Below are positions 52,197 through 63,400 of a stretch of 64,000 nt of DNA, in pieces (the stretch's first letter is position 1; every line of letters starts with the position of its first letter). The notes under the pieces are model-generated. The model saw only the letters and a program-made list of their open reading frames with translations. It ran no database searches and was not told where the DNA came from. The DNA is from Rhynchopus euleeides (lineage: Eukaryota > Euglenozoa > Diplonemea > Diplonemida > Diplonemidae), in assembly GCA_963210315.1 (NCBI GenBank), contig OY723305.1, forward strand, positions 1,302,001 through 1,366,000. The letters run 5' to 3'. The translations under genes were made by a program, and so were the position numbers.

Positions 52197-52636
52197 AACC
52201 CTCTATTCCCCCAGGCCTGATGAGCAATCCCCCCTGCCTCATGTTGTGACTTCCTTTCTACCTTGCACAAAACATCCCATTTGCCCCTTTTCTTCCTTCG
52301 AAAGTGTTGTGACTACCCCCCCTTCCCCACCCCTCGGGAGTGCCACTCCTCTGGTGGTTAAAAGTGACCCGCCGTTGTGCCTTCGGCATCTGTTGCGTGT
52401 GCCGTCGTATTCTTCCTATGCACTAGTTATAGCTATCCGGGGGCGGCCTGCTGTCGCACCAGTGGGCTGCCCCACCTCTGCACCCTCGGTTTTTAAGATG
52501 TTCACCACAGCGGAGAATGATCCCCTTCTCTGTGGCGATCGAGCCAAGCTGGACGAGGTTCGCCTTCGGGCGAAGGTCATGTGGGCGGACAAAAGGTGCC
52601 TGCTCCTGAGACTCATCAGCAACCTGTTTCTTCCTT

Positions 52637-52996
52637 CAAGCCCTCAAGACTCTTGAAGCGGCCTGACTATTTAGTGTCTTCGTCGCAGCAAGGGGGCGAT
52701 ATATACCACCCTTTTTATTGATTTCACGTGTCAGTGTTTGACTTTTTCGCAACTTCATTTCTTCCTTTTTCTCCCTCTCCAACCCCACCCGTGACACCAC
52801 CAGGGTTTAGCTAGCCCTGGTCCGATTATCCCCGGTTCTTCGCTGAAGAGACGCGGCCGGGGGGAGGGGTACGAAGAGTACGCGTCGAAACCGGTGTCAC
52901 GTCGTGTTGGGGAATCCTTCGGGAGTGCGATACTGAAGGGGAGGTGCTACTGCCCGTGCAGGGCGACACCGCCTTAAAACTTCATAACCACACACA
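52637..52996 (-). repeat. Right LTR (5' LTR in minus orientation)
   Basis: Exactly 800 bp from the left copy, with no visible mismatch, so insertion or duplication is recent. Confidence 0.85.
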
Positions 52997-55243
52997 CACA
53001 CGCGCGCCACGTCGGAAGGGAGTGGGATGGTGAGGTAGAAGAAAAGACAAACTAGAGAGGACCTGGGCGGATGGGGGGGGGCAAAGAGTAGAACGTAGAA
53101 GTGAGGGCGGAAGGGGGGCTGGCGGGGAGCATCCACAACATGGGTGCACATCGGTCGATGCAGATGGCAGTCGATGCGCTTGGGGTTTTGGCACAAAATG
53201 GCACGCAGGTGGGATGGGCCGTGTTTGGCATCGATGGCCCCCCAGCACCTCACAACCAATCAGGTTGAGCACACACGTTGTGTCGCAAGGCCATGTGAAG
53301 GCACTGTGAAGTGGCATGTGGTGATTTCAATAATCAAGCTTGGGCCCGTGCAAACCCCCCTCGCTCCTTCGCGACTTTTACTCGCATTCATTTTGTCACT
53401 TGGAACTGGGAACCGGCACATCCGCCACGCCATCCATTTTTTTCTCGGGTCGAATTGCACACATTTCACACATTCCCACATGCAACTCGGCATGACCCGT
53501 GTCCCGAGACTCCGGGCAGCTTTTAAGATTGCCACACTCTCATTGCGCCCCACCCCCTCCACACATACATATAAACCTCACACCCGCCATCCCTACCCAA
53601 AGGTACAACAAAGGATGTAAATCCCTTGTCCTTGGTCGATGTGGGGAGACCTCGGTGAAACCCCCCCTCCCCGGGTGTGCAGGCCCCACCCCCACAATGA
53701 AAGGTCTGCCTAGAGGCAACCCATCGATGGTGTTCGCCTGCGCAACACTGCCGAATCGTTGCCCAGTTCAACCCTGTTGGTGCGCGTGGCCCGCGGTGCT
53801 GGCCTCTTCACCCTGTCTCTTGTGATGCAACCGAGCCTCGGGCTGTGGTTAAAAAAATATCAGCAGCGCAGCTGAAAGGGACACGTCCAGCATGACACAA
53901 ACAAAGGGAAGGGCACGGGCCGCACACAACATGTTTGATAAGTTTGGAGTGATGCCTTGGGTTCCTTGTCGGGTTTCAAACCTCCGACCCACTGGTACAC
54001 AGTGGTATCGTGCGTAAGGCGCGCGATGTTCCGGGCGCGCCACACTCGGTACCCACTGTTGGCTGAGCATCTTCTACACACGCAGGCAGGTGATGACACA
54101 CCGACGCGGTGCGTGATGTACCTTGTGAGCAGCACACAGCGCCCTCGGATGTTAAGGAGGGTGATGATACATATCAGAGTTTGACGTGATGTGGTGTTGA
54201 TGGTCCCCATGTTGGCATGATCAACGCAGAATATGGCGTCCAAAAAAACAGGATATCGGGGGAGGGGTCGGGAGGGGGGCTTCTGAATCCAAACTGGCCG
54301 AAAACCTGAAACAAACCAAAACAGAGCCAAAAAGAAAAGGTGTGGTTGTGCCGACCTTTCGGGTTGTGACCGCATGCGGCGCACAACTGAAACTGAATGG
54401 CGTGTAAGCGTGACGAAAGCGCGCGAAAGGATCCTTTGTGGAGACAGAATAACGCACAGAGGCGAAAAGGGATTGCCGCGCTTCTTTTGTTTTGTTTGTG
54501 CAACCTCCTGGCCACCTGCGACGTTGGGGGGGGGGGGGGGGCGTGGAGTGTAGGCGAACAAATCATTGCTCCCCACTGCAACCCTTTTGGATCTGAACTG
54601 CGTTTGTCACAAAAAAAAGATGGGCCCAGTTTCGCTTCGTGGGAAGGGACCCTGCCCAGGCAGTCTGCATCAATGCAACAGACCCGAATCACTTTTTTGT
54701 GGAGCGCGCACTTTGTGTCGCAAGACTGTGTTGAAGCCCTGTGAAGTGGCATGAAGGTGCTCACCCTAAAGATTCAAGACGTACATTGTCCTTCGCTACT
54801 TCGCTACTTCGCAGTTGCTCGCTATCCAGCGTCACTTGCAACTCAAGCTTAGTAAGGAAATCACCCCCCCCCCCCTCCCTCTCCTCCTCCCCCGACTACC
54901 GACATCACAGTCCAAATGCACCCCGATATGCACCGATCTCCACCTCTTCACGAAGCAGCCACTCTGCAGTGGCGCATACCCAACAAACTACGCGCCCTTC
55001 GCACGACAGGCACCCCACAAACAGACACCTGCGCCACACCCGGCCTCTGTGGTTTCAAGAGCCCCAGGGGTGACATGTGCGAGAGAAGGAAAAAAAGCTG
55101 AGAAAACCCACACATTCCTCCACCCCCCCCACCCCCACCACCCTTTCTGCTACCCCACTGCAGTGGGCTCGCTGTGCATAGGCAACAAACCATCACCCGA
55201 CGCCAACACCCCCTGCCCCACCTGTCGGGAGGCGGCTCTGTTG
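52997..55243. other. Intergenic with a diverged repeat pair; no gene recognised
   Basis: About 53222-53317 and 54658-54757 share TTGTGTCGCAAG and CTGTGAAGTGGCATG with similar spacing but many differences. Other ORFs lack motifs. A G12 run lies near 54529 and a C11 run near 54864. Confidence 0.6.
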
Positions 55244-56974
55244 TTACGCACCCCCGACCTGGTCCTTTGCAGGGGATGGGGTGCTGCCGCTGTGCATCCG
55301 GTGGGAAGGCACGATGTCTTTTGCGAAGATGACGATGAATGAGAGAATCCCCATCGTCCCAGTAATGGCGGAGACGACCACTACCAGAAGTGGGAAGGAC
55401 TCGTCGCACATGCCGGTTGCAGACGTGTCAATCACGTGCAGGTTGAAGTGGTAGTAAAGCGACGAGTGCTTCTCAATCTCGGAGTGCAGGCAGCATGTGT
55501 ACGCCTTGGCAAGGTTGTATTTAGACTCAAACCCAGAGAGACTTCCCGTGAAGCTGCCCCAGGGGCCCGACACGAGAGCACCGGTCCTCGCCCTGTCTGC
55601 GTCAAACGCAACCAAGGCCTTCAGCTCCGCGTGGCAGACGCTGTGGAGGGGCACACACTTCCCCAAGGCCCCGTCAAGACAGCCAGCGCTTTTCTGACAC
55701 ACCACAGTGTTGTGCTGCCCTGGGTTGGAGAGGATGCAATCGCTGTCCTGTTGGCACGGCTGATCGACATGGCTCACGCATGAGTTGGTCAGCTCGCTGA
55801 AGACATGCTTGTCGTCGCAGAGGAGATGCCTCTGCAGCCCGGCTCCCTCCCCGGGGGGTGCAAACGCGAAGTCGTTTGCCTCCCCGCCAAGCCACGGTTT
55901 GCACTTCCCCGCCATCACGGTGAACTGCGCGGCGGCCGAAGGGGACGCCTCCATCGCACACACCGTGCCATACTCGCACTTATCGATGAGGACAAACGAA
56001 CCCTCCCTCTGATGGAAGACGCACGGGTCATCCTTCTCGACAAACGTCACGCATGTGCATGTCATCCCCGTCACATCCGACTTGGGATAGAGCCCCCTGT
56101 CGCAGAACCCGACATTCGCCGCGGCGGAGAAGGGGAGGCGCGGCACGCCTGGGAGGAGGTCCGCCGGGGTCTGCGCCATGATGCAGCTGTCCCCCTTCCC
56201 CCCGAGCCGGATCGGCTCGCAAACCCCCTTTGTGGTGATGACCGACACGCTGTCAGACGCATTCCCAGACCCGGTGCCCTGTAGGGCCTCCCCATCTTGG
56301 TACACCCTGCAGATGAGTGGCTTTTTGAGGAGATCGTACTCCGGGTCGTTGCTCTCGCGGATCCCGAAGCTCCGCGTGTCGGAGAAAAAACCTGGATCGC
56401 AGCGCGGCTCCCCTGTGGGCAGCTGAACCGGCCTCCCTTGGAAGACAAGCCCCGCACCCATGCCGAGGGGGACGGTGATATCAGGTGAGCACGGATGGCT
56501 CTCCAAGGCGTAGGCCACACACCGCCCTGCACGGCAGTAGCCCTTTGCACAGGAGAGGTCGGCATCGCAGAGGAGGCCAGGCGCTATGCTCCGGGGTGCG
56601 GTGCAGACGAAGGCGTTGCAGAGGCGCGAGTTGCACTGGCTGTGTGAGGTGCAGCCTTCGCCGAGGCTGAGGGGGGGGCCGCAGACGCGCAGCGAGGGGT
56701 GGCACACGCGGAGGTCTTCAGCATCGCCTCGGAGGTTGCGTGCCGAAGGGGCGCTGGGGGAGTAGGACAGTGCAGGGGTGCCTGCGTCGAGCCTGCTGTT
56801 GATGCATTCCGCAGCGATGCACTCCAGGGTGCTGAACTGTTGAGCACAGCCCGGGGGCACAGCGGCCGTGGCGCTGTGGAAGGTGGAGGTGCACAGGATG
56901 CCCGTCACAGCTACCGACAGGCGGCCAAGTATGGCATCACCCCTCCCACAGATGCGACGTTTCGCCATTCGCAT
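55244..56974 (-). CDS. Cys-rich type I membrane (surface) protein
   Basis: 576 aa from ATG at 56974. An N-terminal basic stretch and a hydrophobic signal (LSVAVTGILCTSTF) precede a Cys-rich ectodomain of about 490 residues. Pairs such as CTSHSQCNSRLCNAFVC, CDADLSCAKGYCRAGRC and CQQDSDCILSN resemble small disulfide modules like those in other protist surface proteins. A transmembrane segment (FPLLVVVVSAITGTMGILSF) near residues 530-555 is followed by a short cytoplasmic tail (about 20 aa). There is no enzyme motif. It could be a surface receptor, cell-coat protein or adhesion molecule. A C-run directly precedes the start on the coding strand. Confidence 0.8.
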   Translation of the reverse strand: MRMAKRRICGRGDAILGRLSVAVTGILCTSTFHSATAAVPPGCAQQFSTLECIAAECINSRLDAGTPALSYSPSAPSARNLRGDAEDLRVCHPSLRVCGPPLSLGEGCTSHSQCNSRLCNAFVCTAPRSIAPGLLCDADLSCAKGYCRAGRCVAYALESHPCSPDITVPLGMGAGLVFQGRPVQLPTGEPRCDPGFFSDTRSFGIRESNDPEYDLLKKPLICRVYQDGEALQGTGSGNASDSVSVITTKGVCEPIRLGGKGDSCIMAQTPADLLPGVPRLPFSAAANVGFCDRGLYPKSDVTGMTCTCVTFVEKDDPCVFHQREGSFVLIDKCEYGTVCAMEASPSAAAQFTVMAGKCKPWLGGEANDFAFAPPGEGAGLQRHLLCDDKHVFSELTNSCVSHVDQPCQQDSDCILSNPGQHNTVVCQKSAGCLDGALGKCVPLHSVCHAELKALVAFDADRARTGALVSGPWGSFTGSLSGFESKYNLAKAYTCCLHSEIEKHSSLYYHFNLHVIDTSATGMCDESFPLLVVVVSAITGTMGILSFIVIFAKDIVPSHRMHSGSTPSPAKDQVGGA

Positions 56975-57320
56975 ATAGAGGGGGGGGGGGGCGGGGTGGA
57001 GAAAGGGGAAGGGGAGGGGGGTGAAAGAAAAGAGAGAGAGAGGGGGGGGGGGGGAGTTGTGGCCACGCTGGGTGGCGCTGTGGCTAAGTCACGGCGGCAG
57101 CAACCCCCGGAAGGGTCGGGTGGTGTGTGTGTGGGTGTGCTTTCTGGTGTTGGGGGGGGGGTGGTGTGTTGGAGCAGGTACAATATTACCGGTGCGTATA
57201 ATCCCTTGAAACCTGCTGGCACACACAGACACAACTGCACGATCTTGGCAGGTAGGCATGCGGTAGGTTGTCGGGGAAGAGGGGGCTATCGCTATGTCAG
57301 AACGAGGCTCAGAAGCAGCG
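56975..57320. other. Intergenic; no gene recognised
   Basis: G runs near 56980 and 57040 form the C-rich leader of the surface-protein gene on the coding strand; nothing else is seen. Confidence 0.6.
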
Positions 57321-60300
57321 TCACTTGTTCTCGTGCAGCTCAGGAAAGGCGGCAGCAACGACGTCGCTGTCGCGGCGCAGTGGGGCAGATGCGTGTGCGT
57401 AGGCGTCCGGGTCGGTACGCACAGCTGCCAGCACCACCTCCTTGTCGCAGCACAGCGCTGTGGGGGCGTACTTCAGGGCACGTCCTTCCTGACGCACAGC
57501 AGCCAGCACCACGTCACGCTTGTTCCACAATGTGTGGTGGGCGAAGCGCAGCGCACTGCCGCAACTCATCACAGCTGCGAGCACCACCTCCTCGTCGCCA
57601 CAGAACATAGGATCGACGAACCGCAGTGCATCACCGTGCGCACGAGCTGCTTGAAGCACAGTATTGATTTTGTTTAAAGACTGACTCATCCAGAGAATCC
57701 AGGGAGCCCAGCGCAATTGCCAGACCCCCCAGACGGCCAGAAGACGCCGGTCTTCGCCGGGGCGGACCCAGCTAAAAGCTAACAGCAAGAACAGCAATAA
57801 AAAGGGAGAGCGTGCTCCTATCTCTGTGGGCTGGCGGGAAAAGGCTAAAAGGTAGAAAGGAAGGAAGCAATGTGCAACAAAATACGATTAATGCACTCGT
57901 TTGTTAACACCGCGCCGGTCGCATAATGCTGCGGTCGGATGAACGATTGACTGATCAACTCCAACCCAGTGGGCGTAAAAAGGAGAAGACGGGAACAACG
58001 GCTGGTCTAAACAGGACGAACGGACACTCACCACCACAGGGTATTCCAGAGGCGTTCCTGGCCGCGGCTCGACTCGTCGAACAACAGGTGACGGGTAAAA
58101 GATCGTGGTGAAAAAGAACTAAAAGTAGGAAGGCGAAGGAAGGCAAAGCCGGGGGATCCACGTGTGCGTGTGCGTTGAACTTGTCCCACGTGCGCGTGTG
58201 CGGTAAACTTGTCCCACGCGCCCCGGTGAAAAACACGTAACACGGTTGCCGCCCACAGTTTCTTCTGGCCACGCGGCGCGCTTCATGAGCGCCGCGTGCA
58301 GCCTGACTGGTCTTAGCGGCCTAAGCGAAACACCGGGTCTCCAGAGGGATACATCCAGCCTACACGCAATGCGCTACCTTAAGCCAAAGCGTGCAGCGTA
58401 GCTTACCTCAACGGTCTGTTCGCAAAGGCCCCCAGGGTTCACCACGTGGAGGTGCCAGCCGTAGTCGCCAGGTCCGCTCCCCTGACGACCCATCACCCCC
58501 GAGCTGCTTGAAGCACAACCGACCTGTCACTTCGTAGTGAATGGTCGGCGTACTGCATGGCCCTCCCGTCCTGCAAGACGGCTGCCAGTTGAAGCTCCTT
58601 GTCACGGCACAGTGAAGCACTGGCGAAGCGAAGAGCGCACCCGCACTTGCGCACAGCTGCAAGCATGAAGTCTCTGTTGCTGAGGAAGGAAGGGTCAGCG
58701 TGACGAAGAGCAACCCCAGAAGTGTGTGTGGCTGCGAGCACCACCTCCTCGTCCTTGTGGAATGTCACATCAGCATATTGCAGAGCCCACCCGCCGCGCC
58801 GTTGCGCGTCAGACGACTTGACAGCAGCAAGCACGACCTCACGGTCCTTGTGCAGGTTGGATGAAGCATGCCTTAAAGCGTCGCCACTCTTCCGCACAGC
58901 CGCGAGGACCAAATCTCTGTTGCTGCGGATCGACTCATCACACCACTCGATGGCACTTGGGTCCTGTGCCACCGCAGCAAGCTGAACTTCTCTGTCGCTC
59001 CGAACAGAGGAGCAGCTGGTGTACTGCAAGGCACATCCGTGCAGCTTGACACACTGCATCACGAAGTCTTTGTTCCCGCGAAACGAGAGGGATAGGTTGA
59101 GAACAACTGGGTCACGCCGCACACCTGCCAGCACCACCTCCTCGTCCTGCTTGAGGTGCTCGGCTGCACAGCCCAGTGCATCCTCCTGACCCCACCCTCT
59201 GCTGTGCATCGCAGCCAGCACCACCTCCCTGTCGCCCTGCAGGGAAGGGTGGGCATATCTGAGTGCAGTGCAACAGGTCTCGACTGCTGCAAGTATGAGG
59301 TCTCGGTCTTCTCGAAGCGACACCTCTGGCGAGAAAGTATAGGGGACATACTCCAACGCCGTGCCGTTCCAAAGCACGACCTCGCGTTGGAACTCCGTTT
59401 GGCGGCGCAGTGAGGAAGATGCATGCCTGAAGCTGTTTCCCGACAGACGCACGGCAGTCAGCATCACCTCCCTGTCGCCACGCAGTGCCTCAGAAGCAGC
59501 AGCAACACCCTCAGCCCCGCCCATCCGCATGCAACGGAGAACAACCTCCTTGTCGTTGCGCAGTGCAGCACTTGCGTTCCTGATACTACCTGCCGCCATG
59601 ACCACCTGCCTGTCGTTGCGGAGGGACTCACAGGCGTACTGCAGTGCGTCGCCATCGCTTTGAACTGCCGCCATGACCACCTCCTTGTCGGCCCGCAGCG
59701 CAGCATCGACACGCTCGAGCTCCTGACCCTGGCGCTGCACAAGGTTAATGACGAAGGGTTTGTTGCTGAACAGTGAAGGAGAGGCATGCATCAGGGCAGT
59801 CCTCCCTCTAGTCAGCGGATTCTCGGACAGCAGCACCAGGTCCTCATCCGCACGCAGGTCTTCGGAAGCGTGTTGAAGTGCGGCATTGTAACTGTGCACC
59901 GCTGCAGTGACGATATGTTTGTCATTGCGGAATGAATCATCCAGATGCTCCAACCCACTGCTATCATACCGCACCATCGCAAGCGCCACATCACGCAGGC
60001 CCCGTGCCCACGCAGGTATGGTGCTCATGTTGAAGGTTTCGAACCCCCACGGGTTGGGAGGCACGCCAGGCCTCCGCTTCTGGATACGCGCCGAAAATAA
60101 TCTGGGGGCCGAGCGGAACCCTCCCATGCCGGACTGGACCAAGTCGTCACGCTTCTGCTTCTCCAGCGCCTCGATGAAGCGAGCACCCGACAGAGCCACA
60201 TCGATGCAGCACCCCTGCGACACACCTGCGGCACCGCACAGAGGCGTGCTGTTGTCGAGCACCTCCCCATCCACCGACAGCTCCACATCCTCGGGAAGCA

Positions 60301-60439
60301 CGTCTGCAGGCGACCCGAGCACCACGTCGAGTGCCTTTGCCTTAAGATCAACTGGGGTGTCGTCCTCCCCGATATGCACCGCATGCTGCTCCCCACGCAG
60401 CCTGTCCTTCAGGAACACCTCCATTGCTTCACCGGACAT
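57321..60439 (-). CDS. DUF4116-repeat protein with ubiquitin-like N-terminus, interrupted by an 857-bp insert
   Basis: The 5' part is 60439-58500 (647 aa to the interruption) and the 3' part is 57642-57321 (106 aa plus stop). Removing 57643-58499 or any equivalent window joins SVVLQAAR to AHGDALRFVDP in frame, giving about 753 aa. The N-terminus (VDLKAKALDVVLG ... LSVDGEVLDNSTPL ... CCIDVAL) looks like a ubiquitin-type beta-grasp domain. After a linker come many repeats of about 40-48 residues of the form LRxDxEVVLAAVxxxGxALxxA, typical of DUF4116. DUF4116 function is unknown; the helical repeats suggest a binding scaffold. Both parts have the same composition and repeat register, so they were one gene. 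It may be spliced and functional, or a recent disruption. Confidence 0.82.
57643..58517 (-). other. 857-bp insert bounded by an 18-bp direct repeat inside the DUF4116 gene
   Basis: The 18-mer TGTGCTTCAAGCAGCTCG (coding strand) occurs at 58517-58500 and again at 57660-57643. No choice of boundary within the repeat gives GT-AG. The insert has stop codons in the host frame, a 28-bp tandem motif (about 58158-58222) and a GC hairpin near 58272-58296. No transposase ORF or clear terminal inverted repeat is seen. It is a nonconventional intron or a mobile insertion with an 18-bp target duplication. Confidence 0.75.
58158..58222. repeat. 28-bp tandem repeat, just over two copies
   Basis: CCACGTGTGCGTGTGCG plus a GTTGAACTTGTC-like tail repeats at a 28-bp step, inside the DUF4116 insert. 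Confidence 0.7.
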
Positions 60440-63400
60440 GCTTGCACTTGCCTGTGTGTCTGGTGGTGTGGTGTGGCGAAGTCACAGGGCGGCAACACTG
60501 CAATCACAAGAGCACATCCTCTCCGGATAACAGGGGGGTGGGGAGGGCATTACTTCTGTGAACGACACCCACAGGCATTGCGCCTCTCACTGGCCTGCAC
60601 ACGATAGCTGTGCTGCAGCAGCCGAGTTGCCGTAAGCCTGCTTGCCAGCTTCATTTTGTGCCGACACCATCCAAACCGAAAGCCCGGCCACGAGTGATTA
60701 ACCCGAGACTCACGAACACCCCCTGCACAACTCTCTTATTTGCGATGTACTTTTTTTGCCGACACTCGGTCCGAGCATGGTGTGGCTCAAGACTTGGGCG
60801 AAGGCTGGTCGACAAAACAAGCTAAGGGGGATAGTGTCGTGTCAGGCTCGGCTGCACGTTACTAGCATCTTTGCTCACATCAGGGCAGAGTTGGCAGGGT
60901 TCTGGTTCGGCAGCCTAGGGGCCGGCGCACAAATCGCGCCAGACAGTGACGCGTACATTTGCCTCCCATTTCCTTGGTTGTACAACTCAAACACAGGCCA
61001 AATACGCATCCGAAAGAAGACGAAGTGGTATTTTTTTTCTTTCCAACTGAACCGGACATAATATAAACAAGAGGATTGTACGTTTGATCGATATTCGAGA
61101 ACTTTGCCCAACTTTTCGTTGGGCCTGTGCCACACTGTCTGTCAAACTGTGTCACCTTTTCAATCAGCTTTGTCGAGCCACCGCTGCCGCTCATTTTCCT
61201 GCACTTCTGAGTGAAGGCGCCGGTTGAGCGCACACGCCGTGCTCCAAGGCCCAGGAAGGATATGAATGCAGGAGACGCTCCTAAAGATTCGGTGGTACGA
61301 TGTTCCTCCACGACTTCGCAACTTTCGCTTCTCTCCATCACTCACACTACTGAAGAGGAGTAGGGCGGTGTGGTGGGGGGGGGGGGGGGGGGGGATAGGG
61401 CAATTGGGGAGGGGAACAGGGGAGAAAACAGGGGGGATTTGTTTGTTTTGCGTTAAACAAGGTCACCACCCATTATCTCTTGTCCTGGCAGGGAAGAATT
61501 ACACACCACCCAATACACCAACCCCGCACCCCCCCCTACCCGAGAAGGTGGGGGGGGGGGGTGAGTGAAACACTTACCGCCAGCCAGTGGCTGGCACAGA
61601 GGCGTCTCACAGATCTTGCTGGTGGTGACCACTCAGGGAGTCCACAGGGCACCACCACGGAAGGCATGATCTAATTTTGCAGCTTGCCTGGATCTGGAGC
61701 ACGACGCGGCAATCGAAGCGGTCCAACTTAGTCGGAATGCCTCCACCCCGGCCCCTGCGTCGTGCTCCAGATCACGACCTCACTCCCACACCCTCCCCCC
61801 CCCCACGTGCACCCCACAACCAGCCTGCCAGGTGAGAGAATGTGCGTGACAATGCCTTGCTCGATCGCAAGGCATACTTTTTGATGCGTTACATAAAGGA
61901 AATCAGGAGAAAGAGAGGACAGGGGGGGGGGGATGGGTGGGGTCGGGGGGGGGGGGGGGGGTACACTCGAGAAATCGTAAGGCACGTCTGACCCCCTCCC
62001 TCCCTCCCCGCGCACCTTCCTTCGCTCTTCATACATCCGAGAAAGAAGGCAGGGGGGGGGGGTGGGGTGGGGGGAAGGGCAGGCAGACGGGCAGCACCTG
62101 CCTGGACTATATGCCAGAGCTATAATCAGTGTCGCCTTGGTATAGACCCTCCCCACACCCCACACAAGTGGGGGTTCCGCTGTAACGCAGGGGGTGGGAA
62201 GGGGAGTGGGCAATGATCCGGGCAGGGTCTCCCCACAGAAAACGTCACCACCACCACACATGAATCTTTTTTGAAGTCGGGTCGGTGGGGTGGCACCTGG
62301 TAGGGGGCAGGCCGGTAAACCCACCCTTTAGGGGGAGCTTCTCGCTCAGAAGTGCAGGCAGGCGAGAAAGGAAGGGTGAGCTGCACACAACACTGGCTGT
62401 AAAGTGACAGGCAGTGAAGGCCTCCCTTCAATCCCACAGGTAAGCAAAGCCGCTAGCCCGACGCTCGGTATGTACTGCCGCCACCACCACCTCGACCACC
62501 ACCACCCTGAGGCAGAAGAAGGGATGAGCATGAACGGGTCTCGCCCTGAGGTGCATATAACAAGCGATCCTCTCAAAGGGCATGACAGGTGTAGCAGACA
62601 CTGGCACGGCTAAGGCACAGAGCGAGGATCTGCTCTGCATCGAAATCCTGCAACCAAAGGCCGGGGAGAGAGAGAGAGGGGGGGGGGGTGGGGAAAGAGA
62701 GAGGGAGAAGTGGGAAAGGCTGCGATGACCGACGTGGAACCATGGCAAAGAAGCGCGCGTTAAATGGGGCCCGGTAAACTCGGTGGACAGCGCCACCTGT
62801 GGCGAGCAGATTGGGGGGTGGGGGTGGGGGGTTTGCCGGATGGTCAAAAACATCAAAAGAACCTGGCACGAGGGGAGGGGGGGGGGGGGGCAGGGGGTAG
62901 TCATAAGCCGGGGCCCGGGCCCCGGACATTTTCTCGGATTTTTTTAAAGGGAGATTTCTGCTGAAAAACTCTTTTGGCTGATTTAACATTCACCTAGCTA
63001 TTTACCTCCGGGGCCGGGAAAAAATCTCAGACCCCACGAGCTCCGTGCGATCAAATGCGACCATTTTTCGGGGAATTGGTGGAGCTGGGTCCATCGCACC
63101 GCCGGTCCGGGTTCTGGGGTGCCTTGGTAGGTGGGTTTACACACAGGTTCGGCAGAGGGGGGGAGCGATGCCCCTCCCCCTCTCCCCTCCCCCTCACCGG
63201 ATATGGAGCCCGAATCAGAATTTTTTCTGAACTATCATCCCACCCCCCCCCCCCACCTACTTCATCCCTCTACCAGCGCCCTTCTCCTTCTGGCAGCAGG
63301 TGCGGTGTTGTTGCTGCTGTCGCAAGCGCGAAGGAGAAGGGTGCCTCTGAAGGGTACCCATAGAAGTGGATCTGTTGTGCAGCTGGGTTGGGGGCGGGGG

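Larger units (their letters stand above)
51837..52996 (-). mobile_element. Small LTR element (TRIM-like) with two identical 360-bp LTRs
   Basis: 51837-52196 and 52637-52996 are identical by eye, in direct orientation, 440 bp apart. On the minus strand the LTR begins TGTGTGG, and a purine-rich stretch (GGGGGAATAGAGGG) lies just before the 3' LTR (51837-52196), like a polypurine tract. The interior has no gag or pol, and the one ORF through it has no motif. This fits a terminal-repeat retrotransposon in miniature, moved in trans. Flanks are CA-rich, so a target duplication cannot be told from the microsatellite. A simple 800-bp-period tandem duplication is the alternative. Confidence 0.75.

Noticed and set aside
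52144..52656. 170-codon plus ORF spanning the LTR element interior
   Set aside because: It begins inside one LTR and ends inside the other, has no gag/pol motif, and opposes the orientation suggested by the purine tract.
58028..58272. Small ORFs inside the DUF4116 insert
   Set aside because: No motif and too short; partly made of the 28-bp tandem repeat.
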